Made by a program: the position numbers and the translations under genes. Under the pieces are notes generated by a model that worked only from the letters and a program-made list of their open reading frames with translations, was not told the origin of the DNA and searched no databases. This document shows, piece by piece, positions 51,961-61,688 of a DNA stretch of 64,000 bases (positions within the stretch are counted from its first letter, which is position 1; each line of letters begins with the position of its first letter). The DNA is from Marinicellulosiphila megalodicopiae (lineage in GTDB: Bacteria > Pseudomonadota > Gammaproteobacteria > Pseudomonadales > Natronospirillaceae), in the NCBI RefSeq assembly GCF_045862395.1, contig NZ_AP023087.1, positions 4,216,001 to 4,280,000 on the forward strand. Direction: 5' to 3'.

Positions 51961-52995
51961 ATGATGAGAGTTATATTTGGACCGCAAAGGCTTTTAAGGG
52001 TTTGCTTTTTGATTGCTGCTTTGTTTGTTTATGGTTACGAAAATCGAGCGAATGCTGAATCTGCTCCGGATTTGATTTTGCCTGCAGAGCAATTTCAAAT
52101 TAAAGGTGAATTTCTTTTGCAGACTAAAGAGAAACTAACGATAACGCTGCATACGAACACTAAGTTTTATTTTATTGAACATGGAAGTGGTGAAGGTGTA
52201 GAAGGTGTAGAAGGTGTAGAAGGTGTAGAAGGTACTTCTTGGTACCACGATATATTAGAAGCCTTAATTTGGGATGTTCTTAGAAATTTTGTTAAGCAGT
52301 TAACAAAGGATGATCTTGTTAATATGCCCAAAGAAGTGTTTGCTCTAGATGTACTGGTCAAGCTAAATGAACGCGAATCATCATTAGGCTTTAAATTTGA
52401 ATCTTTTGAAGTTTCCAAAATAATTTTGCCAGAAGAATACTTAGATACACTCAGGGGTATACATAAATCCTTATTGCGCGAGACCAATTTATTAATAAGT
52501 GAACTAGATTTTCTGGAGAGCCGACATCAATTTGTATCAACACTAAATAAATGCGAAAACATAAATTTAGAACTGATTGATAAATTGTCCAGTGATTTTG
52601 AAAGTAGCCTAAAATCTATAACGGATAATGAGCGTAAAGTAATTGATGAAGAAATACAGTTCGAGCGTATAAGGCAGGTTTATGCTGAAGATCCCACAGG
52701 TAATAAAAATCTAGTCCCTAAGTTGCAAAGCCTCGAACAGAAGATTCTAGAATCTAATGACACTCATGCGATGAGCATAAGAAATACCCAGGACACGCAG
52801 CAAGATCTTGAGTGGACTAAACGTATTTTCACACAATGCCAAAAATCACAAAAAATAGATTCAAGTACCAAGGAAAATACCAATCAATTTCTTGATAGGC
52901 TATTGAAAGATATTGAATATACAAAGCAAACAATAATGCGTAACACGAAAAATCTGAATGAAATAGAAAATAATTTTTTTGACGTTCCCATGTAG
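51961..52995 (+). CDS. Exported coiled-coil protein with GVE tandem repeat, unknown
   Basis: The 344-residue product has a signal peptide (about 1-32), an N-terminal beta-rich segment, a GVE repeat encoded by four copies of a 9-bp unit (GGTGTAGAA, 52195-52230), and a C-terminal half that is helical and coiled-coil-like (LLRETNLLISELDFLESRHQF; LQSLEQKILESND; LLKDIEYTKQTIMRNTKNLNEIE). GAGG lies upstream of the ATG. I do not recognise the family. It lies downstream of the 65-bp repeat field and just before a decayed regulator gene. Confidence 0.7.
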   Translation: MMRVIFGPQRLLRVCFLIAALFVYGYENRANAESAPDLILPAEQFQIKGEFLLQTKEKLTITLHTNTKFYFIEHGSGEGVEGVEGVEGVEGTSWYHDILEALIWDVLRNFVKQLTKDDLVNMPKEVFALDVLVKLNERESSLGFKFESFEVSKIILPEEYLDTLRGIHKSLLRETNLLISELDFLESRHQFVSTLNKCENINLELIDKLSSDFESSLKSITDNERKVIDEEIQFERIRQVYAEDPTGNKNLVPKLQSLEQKILESNDTHAMSIRNTQDTQQDLEWTKRIFTQCQKSQKIDSSTKENTNQFLDRLLKDIEYTKQTIMRNTKNLNEIENNFFDVPM

Positions 52996-53125
52996 ATAGA
53001 TGACACACAAAAATATTCTTCACCTTACTTTTCACCATACTCCTCACCTTAACAAAAGCTGAGGCTCAAACTACTTGATTTCATACTGCATAACTAATCA
53101 AGTAATTTGAAGTAACGAAAAGTAG

Positions 53126-53651
53126 CTAGGGAGAAAGTTAGAACTGAATGACCAATTAGTTGATATGGTTGCTGATGGTTATGATTTAGCAATAAGAGCG
53201 TCTAGGCAGTTGCCAGATTCAAGTTTAATCAGTCGTAATTAACAACTGTTGATGTTGTTACCATTGCTGCGCCTAGTTATTTAGAGCGATGGGGCGTGCC
53301 TTTGACTCCTGATGATTTAGTTAATCATCGCACGATAAATTTTAGGTCTTCTGTTAATCAAAATATATGGCAATATCAAGATAAAACGGGTGGCAAACAA
53401 CAGTAAAAGTAGACAGTCATTTAATAACAAACAGCGCTGAAATGGAATTGGCAATGTGTATTGCTGGGCAAGGTGTAGCAAGAGTGCCCAAATTGGTTTT
53501 AACAGATGAGGTGAAAAAAGGAGATTTACTGCTTTTGTTTGATGATTATCTGCCTGTGTCAGTTGATATATTTTTGATTTACCCAAGCCGGAAATATTTG
53601 TCATCAAAGGTCAGAAGTTTTATTGATTTTTTGGTTAACAAAATAGGGTAA
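53126..53651 (+). pseudogene. Decayed LysR-type regulator (substrate-binding half)
   Basis: Three frames together encode a LysR effector domain: LELNDQLVDMVADGYDLAIR and LPDSSLISR, then after a stop and frameshift (near 53240) VTIAAPSYLERWGVPLTPDD and LVNHRTINFR, then after a further shift (near 53405) VDSHLITNSAEMELAMCIAG through to a proper stop at 53651. The DNA-binding N-terminal half is missing. The last frame alone looks like a 69-residue gene but is only the tail of this remnant. Confidence 0.88.
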
Positions 53652-54279
53652 GATAGCAAACAAAAAATCATTTGAATTTTTAAGGCCACAACAAACTTTG
53701 TAAAATATTTCATGTTGAGGGTTACTATTTAGAGGGGCACTATTTAGAGGGGCACTATGTAAAAGGTCACCCTTAAATCCCGCATAGAAAATCCCACATA
53801 GACACCCATATCATTAGCAACCATACACTAAATAAATAATTCAAAATTTCAAAATTAATTGGCAGTATCGCTTTTAAACGCTTTAAGCCAAATCGTTCTG
53901 ATTTTGACTATAAGTGCTCAATCGTTCCAGTACACCCATCGCGTCCAATGTCCATGTTATGTTTATTATTAACATGAATTATGAACACACCTAGGCAGAC
54001 GATAAACGTCATTCGTTAAAATAATTCTGACGTTCTCACTGGCACACTTTCTTATTCCAAAATAAGTTCAACCATTTTTTTATTTGCCTTTCAATGGATT
54101 TCCATGACTTTCAATGTAAAGGTCCATAGTTTTCTGTATGGTTTTCCTTTCCATGGTTTTATTAAATTTTCACTCTCAACCTAGACTAAAGTCTAGGTCT
54201 GTTACTGACCTTTGTTCTATATCCACTTTTTGTTGTTGTCCTCATAATAATAAAACCATTCACAACAAAGTAAAATAAA
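53652..54279. other. Gene-free stretch before the large lipoprotein gene
   Basis: No gene seen in 628 bases. It contains two direct copies of ACTATTTAGAGGGGC (53724 and 53739) and, 82 bases before the next ATG, the perfect palindrome CCTAGACT-AA-AGTCTAGG (54180-54197), a possible operator. Confidence 0.5.
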
Positions 54280-56613
54280 ATGATTAGAAATAATACTTAT
54301 AAGCTTTTTACACTATCTACATTATCACTTGCTGTTTTAGTCGGATGTAATTCAGATGACAGCAGCGCTCAAACCACTGAAGTTTCTTTTGCACCTAAGT
54401 TTAATGCCCTAGTTGCAAGAAACGGTTTTGAACGTGCAGCAGATCTATCTGATCTATTTTCTGGATCAATGGAAATTAAAGATATTAATGGCGATCTTGT
54501 AGACACGCAAAGCTGGTCTGTTTATTTAGAAGATGAAACCATCAACGGCCCGTTTATAGCAACCTCAAATAAAACATTATCATTAACGCCTGGCCAATAT
54601 ACTTTCAATTTAACTCTACAAAAAGGCGAACACACTTATTTAGGATCGGTTGTCGATCTAATTGAAGATGGCGATACTGACATCGTACCGATGACAATCA
54701 AACCTGTATTAGGTGTAACCACTAAAAACACAAACATCACTGGTCGTGTTGCCGAATTTGAATTTAACTATCCACAAGGTGAATTATTAGCAGTGGGCGC
54801 AACGCACTTGAATGTCAGTGTAAATAACGGCGTTGCAAGCAGCTATATTTTAGATGCTCAATCTGGAGTATTTTCAAATAACTCAAGCGTTTGGCACATT
54901 ATGGAAGCAGGTGCTCAAAACATCACACTTGAATTATTAAAAGATGGTGAAGTCATTGCACATTCTAAAGATGAACAAGAATCACAAACGATTGTTTACG
55001 GCCAAAACATCAGCATGGATTTAATTCCATTATTTGGTGAGGTTGCTTTTGATATTACTGAAAATGGTAATGATGCTACGTTCAATTTCACCGTTCCAGC
55101 TGAAGTAGTAAACGAAGCAGGTGGTGCAAATAATTTAGATGTACGCTTTCAAGTAAGTGGTGATAAAAATAACGCAGATCAATTACTGTCCACTTTAACG
55201 ATTGATGGAAATGGAGATGGCTCTATATCAGTGACATTACCTGACTTTCATTATGACACGATGGACATGGCTCTTACGTTTATCGATAACATCACAAATG
55301 AAGTGATTGGTAACTGCACGGGTGTAAATGTGGCACTTGATCAAAATAATAAAGCATTTAATTGCGACATTACTTTGCGTCGTCGCGCTGAATTAGGTGG
55401 CTCATTATTAGCAAACTACGCTTTTAACGTATTTGATACCGACGGACAACCTGTCACAAACGCTTCAGTATTTATTGATAGTGAATTAGCAGGTATCACC
55501 GGTAGTAACACTTCTTTAACTGCTGGATATTTAAATACATTCATGCAATCTGGACAACACGTTATTTCAGCTGAAAGTGACACACTTTACGGTGAATTGA
55601 ATATTACCGTTGAGCCTTTAAGTGTAAAAAACGTAGACATTATTTTAGATAACGTGAAATCAATTGTTGATGGTGTTGAATTTCGTTTCAGCGCAAATGG
55701 ACAAGTGGCAGGCATGAGCTGTGTATCAGTTAATGAACCACTTGACCCTTCAGGTTGGGCAGATAATTACATGTGTGCTTCTGAAAATATCGGTATGCAA
55801 TGGAGCACTGAAGGTCCAATTGCTAACATGACATGTACAAATATTTTTGAAACCGTAGACCCTGATTTCACATTGAATAACTTCTTATGTTTACCTGAAA
55901 ATTCACCTTTCGAATTTGAATGGAGCCCAGCGAACCAAATTGCTAATAAAACAAATATCAGCTGGAATGAACCGTTAGATCCTAACACTTGGGCAGATAA
56001 CTTCTTAGTGATTTCATTGGCGCCAGTGAACACAACAATTGTAATCGATTCGTTTAATGCTGGCAGCATTGACTTAACAACTTTCGGTTTAGGCGGTAGC
56101 TCAGCATTTGGATACTATGAAGGATTAGGCCCTATTAATTCATCGCGCCAAGTACAAGTACGTGATGCTTGGAGCAATACTCAAGGATGCTGTGTTCAAA
56201 TGACAATTGATGCTGAATTAGGAACTATTTCTAGTTACGGCGGAAATACTGCAAATGAACACCGTGTTTTTTATGGGGAATCTATTGGAGATTTAGGTGG
56301 CATTGGAGTCAAAAGTGAGTTGAATTTATCCTTAAAATTAACAGACATTATTTATGTTGATGTCGTAAATTTCCCATTAAATTCAAACGCAGTATTCCAA
56401 ATCACATTAATTTCTTCAAATGGCAATAGACTCACTTGGAGTAGCTTTAACATGCCAATTGGCATGAATACGATCAGTTTAGCCGAGTTTTCAGGCGTAT
56501 CTGAAGCTAATTTAGCAGATATTGATGGGATAGTTTTGGATATATCCGCGCATAATGTTACAAAAGAAAATGGATTAATAATCTCCGAAGTGGGAATTCA
56601 AGTAGCACAATAA
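54280..56613 (+). CDS. Large surface lipoprotein with triple EPLDP-W-DN repeats
   Basis: The 777-residue product has a lipoprotein signal (LSLAVLVGCNSDDS). The N-terminal two thirds look like beta-sandwich repeats. Residues about 467-585 contain three copies of a repeat with CxxxxEPLDPxxWADNxxC and a following W (VNEPLDPSGWADNYMC; IFETVDPDFTLNNFLC; WNEPLDPNTWADNFLV), a motif I associate with secreted proteins of myxobacteria and other gram-negatives. The C-terminal 180 residues are a further beta-rich, carbohydrate-binding-like domain. Function unknown; surface binding is likely. It is a single gene. Confidence 0.75.
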   Translation: MIRNNTYKLFTLSTLSLAVLVGCNSDDSSAQTTEVSFAPKFNALVARNGFERAADLSDLFSGSMEIKDINGDLVDTQSWSVYLEDETINGPFIATSNKTLSLTPGQYTFNLTLQKGEHTYLGSVVDLIEDGDTDIVPMTIKPVLGVTTKNTNITGRVAEFEFNYPQGELLAVGATHLNVSVNNGVASSYILDAQSGVFSNNSSVWHIMEAGAQNITLELLKDGEVIAHSKDEQESQTIVYGQNISMDLIPLFGEVAFDITENGNDATFNFTVPAEVVNEAGGANNLDVRFQVSGDKNNADQLLSTLTIDGNGDGSISVTLPDFHYDTMDMALTFIDNITNEVIGNCTGVNVALDQNNKAFNCDITLRRRAELGGSLLANYAFNVFDTDGQPVTNASVFIDSELAGITGSNTSLTAGYLNTFMQSGQHVISAESDTLYGELNITVEPLSVKNVDIILDNVKSIVDGVEFRFSANGQVAGMSCVSVNEPLDPSGWADNYMCASENIGMQWSTEGPIANMTCTNIFETVDPDFTLNNFLCLPENSPFEFEWSPANQIANKTNISWNEPLDPNTWADNFLVISLAPVNTTIVIDSFNAGSIDLTTFGLGGSSAFGYYEGLGPINSSRQVQVRDAWSNTQGCCVQMTIDAELGTISSYGGNTANEHRVFYGESIGDLGGIGVKSELNLSLKLTDIIYVDVVNFPLNSNAVFQITLISSNGNRLTWSSFNMPIGMNTISLAEFSGVSEANLADIDGIVLDISAHNVTKENGLIISEVGIQVAQ

Positions 56614-56634
56614 ACTTTATTAAAAACAACAATC

Positions 56635-56671
56635 AATTCAGCTAGTTCATTTCATATGAATTAGCTGAATT
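56635..56671. terminator. Long hairpin between convergent genes
   Basis: AATTCAGCTAGTTCAT (56635-56650) pairs with ATGAATTAGCTGAATT (56656-56671) over 16 bp with a five-base loop. The minus strand has a T-run after it, so it may serve the kinase gene as well as the lipoprotein gene. Confidence 0.7.
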
Positions 56672-56767
56672 CTTTATAAGCATTTAGAAAGGAAATTATA
56701 TTTCTGTTAGATGAATTACTCCCGATTTAAATTAGTGAAAATATCCAAATATTTATTCTAAAACTCT

Positions 56768-58087
56768 TTATTTTTTTGGAATAATAACTGAGAAAATCGA
56801 ACCTTTATTTGGATGAGAATCCACACTTAATGTATAACCAAGTAATTTAGCTGTACGCTGAGCAATAAATAATCCTAAACCCAAGCCTTCATTTTTATCA
56901 CCTCTTACATAATTTTCTTGATAACACTCACTAAAAATCCGAGATTGTTCATCCTGTGCTATTCCAATTCCCGTATCTTCAACACTGATTAACATATGAC
57001 TGTCTTTTATTTGGCAATCAATACAAATTTCTCCAAACTGTGTATACCTAATGGCATTAGAGATTAAATTACTTAAAATTTGGTTTAACAATATTTCATC
57101 TGTTATTAATGATATTTTGCATTCTGGCCAAGTAATGATTAAGCCTTTATTTTTTGCCTGTGGACTAAACACACTCTCTAAATTATCAAAAAAATAGGCC
57201 AAATCCACCTCTCTAATATCCGCTTTTACTCCACCAGATTCGAGCTGTGAAATATCCAGTAATGCATCAAATTGATGTTGTAACGAATTCGCCACTCTTT
57301 GAATTTGACCAATCAGTTTTTTCGAACGCTCATCATGATCTGACTCACTTAATTCAGATGAAAAAAGTGTCAATGCATAAAGTGGCTGTCTTAAATCATG
57401 ACTTGCAGAAGCTAAAAATTTTGACTTAGCTAAATTTGCTTGATCCGCCCTTAGTGTTTGCGCTTTTAATTCCTCAATCAAATCTTGATTTGCAAAACGT
57501 AGCTTTAATGACTGTATAAGTATCCTGTTATTTTGCACGCTGAAATAAGACATTGAAATCACAATTAAAATCGAACACAGTCCAATTGAAATATAAATTG
57601 GCTCATCCATTTTAAAAAATAACAAAACTGTGGCAGGTAAAAACAAAACCGGAAAATATGCAAAAAATGCAGGTTTATAAACCGACAAAGTAGACATAGA
57701 ACCTGCCCCCATCCCCATTAAAGCAAGCATCATAAACACCTGATGATTGAATGTCAGCCCTGGAAATATGACAGCAACGCCCACACCCCACACAACACCA
57801 GCCGCCCCACACCCCAAAGAGAACAAATTTAGTTTAAATTGTATGTTTTTTTTAAAATCATCTTTAAAAATATAATATATAAAAGTTCGGGCAGTTATAA
57901 CCATAAACAACAACCCCCACCAAGTGAAGAGTAAAACTGTATCAACCATTCCTAAAAAAGCAAACACCAACGTAGAACACACTATTATATTTGCAGAAGC
58001 AGAAATTATGAAACCAGCATTCAGTCGACTAAACTGTTCTAATAAAATCTGATGATCACTATTTTTTTCTAATAAAACTTCATTCAT
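56768..58087 (-). CDS. Sensor histidine kinase with six-helix membrane sensor
   Basis: The 439-residue product has an N-terminal membrane domain of about six helices (residues 25-180), a short coiled linker, a HisKA domain with the phosphorylation site SKFLASASHDLRQPLYAL (His about 230), and an HATPase domain with N box LISNAIRYT, G1 VEDTGIGIAQ and G2 GLGLGLFIAQ. The SHDLRQP form is typical of kinases paired with LuxR-type regulators. It shares an operon with the response regulator at 59949, with an oxidoreductase gene between them. The signal is unknown. Confidence 0.92.
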   Translation of the reverse strand: MNEVLLEKNSDHQILLEQFSRLNAGFIISASANIIVCSTLVFAFLGMVDTVLLFTWWGLLFMVITARTFIYYIFKDDFKKNIQFKLNLFSLGCGAAGVVWGVGVAVIFPGLTFNHQVFMMLALMGMGAGSMSTLSVYKPAFFAYFPVLFLPATVLLFFKMDEPIYISIGLCSILIVISMSYFSVQNNRILIQSLKLRFANQDLIEELKAQTLRADQANLAKSKFLASASHDLRQPLYALTLFSSELSESDHDERSKKLIGQIQRVANSLQHQFDALLDISQLESGGVKADIREVDLAYFFDNLESVFSPQAKNKGLIITWPECKISLITDEILLNQILSNLISNAIRYTQFGEICIDCQIKDSHMLISVEDTGIGIAQDEQSRIFSECYQENYVRGDKNEGLGLGLFIAQRTAKLLGYTLSVDSHPNKGSIFSVIIPKK

Positions 58088-58188
58088 AAAAAATCACTCC
58101 TAATGAAACATATTCAACTAAAAAATTAATTATATTTCAAAAATATTTTTTAGTTGAAACGCTGTTCCACACATTACAACGAATAAGA

Positions 58189-59799
58189 TTACAACTTAGT
58201 CGGAACAAATTTATTAGGGCTAAATATTCCTGATGCATCCGTAGTCTGTTTAATATCCAAACAACGTTTATAATCCGCTTCAGAATAATAATTACTCCAA
58301 CTCTCACTCATATTCAGATTACCGTGTGTCGCCCAAAACCAACGATGGCTTTCAATTGAAAATTTACCTTTTTCTCCCACGCCTTCTGAATGATTAATAG
58401 ATTGCCATGCAGTTGCTTTCTCTAATGAACCATTAATAGTAGGATCATAAAAAACATCCAAATTGTATCCAACATTTACATCGCGCCACGCATAGGCAGT
58501 TCCGTTCTTTTTATTTTTAAAATATGCAGAATCTTCACCACCAAAACACTGACACTGACAAAACAACATCAACCCTTCCTTGCCTCTACCCAGCATTTGA
58601 TCAATGCGTCCCACTGCCCATGTTGGCCAATCTTTTTGAGCCACTTCATTGGTGACTTGTCCATTTTTCATATAAGGGTAATTAAATTCACGAGTTCCTT
58701 TGTATGTCCACAATGTATTGACTGCTTTTGATATCGGTGTAACGACATTGTCATTACATCTAATGGATAATAATTTAACCGCATCTAACTCGATCGCTTT
58801 TAATATTGATTTAGGATGTTCAAATGCTTTATCCAGAATTTTTTTAATCTGATCACACCATTTTTTATCATAAGCCGTTCCGTTGTCAGAAAATTGAAAA
58901 TAAACCAATAACACCTCAAACGGTGAGGAGAAATTTTTTCCAAAATACGTGCACATATAATCATCTTTTGAAGCAAATCCAGTTTGATTTAACAGCCAAT
59001 TCTCTTCAGCTGATGTGACTGTCAAACTAAAATCATAATCACCTGGTGCATTTTTCCAATCAATAGTGAGCTGAAAAAGCTCCTGCAACACGGTTGTATT
59101 CTTTATAAGATCATACGGAACAAACTGCATAAAAGATCGGGACTGACTATGATCCGAATCTTTTAATGGTTTGATATAAATATGAGTCACAACACCATAA
59201 TTTCCAGGTCCACCACCCAGAACGGCAAAAAATAAATCTGGATGACTTTTCGCATCAACACTAATAAATTTGCCATCTGCTGTGTACATATCAAATGAAA
59301 TTAATTGATCAGAAAACAATCCAAATGCTCGACATAGCTGCCCGTAACCACCAGTTTGAACATGGCCACCCACAAACACGTCATAACACTGACCCGTTGG
59401 CATAAACAACCCCATCTCTTCTAATTTTTTATTAAATTCAAGTAAGGTGTAACTCACACCCACTTTGAGAATGCCTGTTTTTTCAGTATATTCCCAATCT
59501 CTAAATGTTTGACTTATATCAATTTGAATATTATTACTTGCCGTAGACGAAAGACCTGAATATTGATTGCCTCCTGTACGTACAGCAATGGCTAAATTAT
59601 TATCACGAGCATATTTAATTGCCTGTTTGATATCAGCATCAATTTCTAAATCGGTACCACTTGGAGTAATAATCGCACCTGGCGACATGTCTTTTATTGG
59701 ATGAGAAGTCGACGCATATTGATAGGCATATTGCTGATATTCTGAACTGTCTTTTGTATACACAGAACAATTAAAAGTTGGAAGTTGCGGTATAGTCAT
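58189..59799 (-). CDS. FAD-binding oxidoreductase (berberine-bridge-like, PCMH type)
   Basis: The 536-residue flavoprotein has the PCMH FAD domain: AIAVRTGGNQYSGLSS, GQCYDVFVGGHVQTGGYGQL, and LFFAVLGGGPGNYGVVTHI. In berberine-bridge enzymes the first motif is usually R(S/T)GGHxYxG, with the His covalently binding FAD; here Asn replaces it, while the Cys in GQCYDV is present. No signal peptide. The substrate is unknown; relatives oxidise sugars or alcohols. It lies between a response regulator and a histidine kinase on the same strand, so it is probably part of that regulated unit. Confidence 0.83.
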   Translation of the reverse strand: MTIPQLPTFNCSVYTKDSSEYQQYAYQYASTSHPIKDMSPGAIITPSGTDLEIDADIKQAIKYARDNNLAIAVRTGGNQYSGLSSTASNNIQIDISQTFRDWEYTEKTGILKVGVSYTLLEFNKKLEEMGLFMPTGQCYDVFVGGHVQTGGYGQLCRAFGLFSDQLISFDMYTADGKFISVDAKSHPDLFFAVLGGGPGNYGVVTHIYIKPLKDSDHSQSRSFMQFVPYDLIKNTTVLQELFQLTIDWKNAPGDYDFSLTVTSAEENWLLNQTGFASKDDYMCTYFGKNFSSPFEVLLVYFQFSDNGTAYDKKWCDQIKKILDKAFEHPKSILKAIELDAVKLLSIRCNDNVVTPISKAVNTLWTYKGTREFNYPYMKNGQVTNEVAQKDWPTWAVGRIDQMLGRGKEGLMLFCQCQCFGGEDSAYFKNKKNGTAYAWRDVNVGYNLDVFYDPTINGSLEKATAWQSINHSEGVGEKGKFSIESHRWFWATHGNLNMSESWSNYYSEADYKRCLDIKQTTDASGIFSPNKFVPTKL

Positions 59800-59948
59800 A
59801 TATTAAAACCTTATTATTATTGTTAATTACATAGAAATTTTCATTGTTAAAGTCGATAAATTAAATTTTCAAAAAAATTCAACTTTAAAAAATTCAACTT
59901 TAAATAGAAAAGTTCACCAAAAAAATTACTTCATATTATTTTTTAAAC

Positions 59949-60533
59949 TTAGGAAAAACTATTTGCTTCGATGACAGCCTGCGTTCTATTTGTGACACCT
60001 AATATTTTAAAAATGGTGGTGACATGCATTTTTATCGTACCTTCTGACACATTCAAACGCGACGCGATGACTTTATTTGATAGACCCTGCCTTAACAATG
60101 AAAGTACTTCGTTTTGTCTCGGTGTCAGTGCAATTTTGTCTTTTTCAATATTATGAGGTGTATAGATTCCCCCATCCAAAACTAAACGAAGCACATTTAG
60201 CATCACCACACTGGTTGTATTTTTAGGTATAAATCCTTTGGCTCCGGATTGTAATGCTCGCTCTACTTCTCTTTGAGTATTTGAAGCAGTCACAATCACC
60301 ACAGGGATATGTTTGTAATTTTCAGTCACATAAACCAACAATGAATGCCCGCTTTTCCCTGGCATATTTAAATCTGTAAGGATCAGTGAAATATCTTTAT
60401 TATTTTCAATTTTATGTAATGCATCTTCAAAATTTTCAGATTCTAAAATAACCACGTCATCTTCGATTTTATTAAGCACATAACTTAAACCTTCACGAAA
60501 AAGTGCATGATCATCTACAACAAGTATTTTCAT
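59949..60533 (-). CDS. NarL/LuxR-family response regulator
   Basis: The 194-residue product has a receiver domain (MKILVVDDHALFREG; phosphoacceptor Asp54 in ILTDLNMPG; Lys in GFIPKN) and a LuxR-type helix-turn-helix (LTPRQNEVLSLLRQGLSNKV, IASRLNVSEGTIKMHVTTIF). It heads the operon with the FAD oxidoreductase and the histidine kinase and is probably the kinase's partner. Confidence 0.93.
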   Translation of the reverse strand: MKILVVDDHALFREGLSYVLNKIEDDVVILESENFEDALHKIENNKDISLILTDLNMPGKSGHSLLVYVTENYKHIPVVIVTASNTQREVERALQSGAKGFIPKNTTSVVMLNVLRLVLDGGIYTPHNIEKDKIALTPRQNEVLSLLRQGLSNKVIASRLNVSEGTIKMHVTTIFKILGVTNRTQAVIEANSFS

Positions 60534-60998
60534 ATTTTTTTATTTCACAAATTATAATAATGCTAAAATCAAGTTCACTTTAATCAGGTAATCACATCAA
60601 AATCTACTGATGCCTACATAATTTAAAGTTCAATTTTTTATAAGTATCCATCATATATGGACTCACTGACTTTTAGCAAATGAAAAAAACCTAATTAGTC
60701 CTATATCCAACCCTCGCACATACTGTACAAATACACAGCACTATTCAAAAAATAAAAGGGTAATAAATGCCTATAAACAAAATTCAATTTTAAAAAGGCC
60801 TTAGCGATCTTGGATTCATTGAAGATTATCGAACAGATAAGCAGTGTTTTATTTAATATTTTGGGAACTGGATATAGAGGCAAGCCTGAAATCGACACAA
60901 CACACGACACAACAGGACAGACAACGCAATAGACACAATAGACACAATAGACACAATAGACACAATAGACACTCATAATACTGCATTACACCACATTA
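60534..60998. repeat. Gene-free stretch with a 9-bp tandem repeat
   Basis: No gene that I can support. Near its end the 9-bp unit ACACAATAG is repeated about five times (60926-60970). A reading frame crosses it on the minus strand (YCVYCVYCV), but that is a product of the repeat. Confidence 0.65.
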
Positions 60999-61375
60999 AT
61001 GCGAAAAGCGGTTGCCAGGGTTCAAACTTTTACAAAAAACGATCAAAACTTATCGGGTCTACTGAGTGTAACTGCCCTATTGCATACCGATACTCATTCA
61101 AGAAACTTAAATTTTCACCCGAATGTACATTTAATGATTCCAGCAGGTTCACTATCCAAACAAAAAACCTGGATCGCGCATTGCAAAAAATAGACAATGA
61201 TTCACCTGCATTAAAATACCTGTCTCAATATTTATATCGAGGTGTATTCAGTGAAAAAACTTACTGCCATGAATTTTTTTTAAAGATTATTACAACATGT
61301 ATCACCAAATGGTTTCATTGCGAAGTCATCTGTCCTAGCTGTAAAAAAAATAATGACATATTGTGGATTGATTAA
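60999..61375 (+). pseudogene. Decayed IS91-family transposase fragment
   Basis: The first frame (60999-61193) reads LSVTALLHTDTHSRNLNFHP and NVHLMIPAGSL, matching the IS91 stretch with the His-x-His metal motif. The second frame (61181-61375) reads DSPALKYLSQYLYRGVFSEK, which in intact IS91 transposases follows much further on, so an internal deletion joins them. It ends with a zinc-ribbon-like CEVICPSCKKN. The N-terminal and catalytic tyrosine parts are missing or unrecognisable. Confidence 0.8.
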
Positions 61376-61631
61376 ATCAAAAATAAAGATAGAAAAATGC
61401 GAACGATTGGGGCATAAAAAAAGGATAGGTATACGTGATAGGTTTAAACCAGAAAACTAATGGGGTAAAAATATTTTATGACACTGATTTAATTGAGTAT
61501 TACCCAAAAAAAGGAAACAGTAGAATGAGAGTAAGGATGCCTCTCAAATTTTAAACATGGCAAAATTGAAGGAAGCCAAAACTCAGAAAAAAGTCACAGA
61601 AAAGAAAAACACTATAAATGAAGACCGGGCT
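61376..61631. other. Gene-free stretch between IS91 remnant and cassettes
   Basis: I see no gene, repeat or clear site in these 256 bases. Confidence 0.4.
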
Positions 61632-61688
61632 TGTACAACAATAGAATTAAGTTGCGGCTACGCGCAACCTATTCTTATTTATTATACG
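61632..61688 (-). repeat. Short attC-like site
   Basis: Minus strand from GTATAATAAATAAGAATAG through GTTGCG-CGTAGC-CGCAAC to TCTATTGTTGTAC. The two ends form an imperfect palindrome of about 55 bases, and GTTGTAC fits the attC right-end form. It starts at the stop codon of the 61682 gene. Confidence 0.65.

Noticed and set aside
53442..53651. Separate 69-residue gene
   Set aside because: It is the last in-frame part of the decayed LysR gene.
60701..60976. Minus-strand frame with repeated YCV
   Set aside because: It reads through the 9-bp tandem repeat; no ribosome site or family resemblance.
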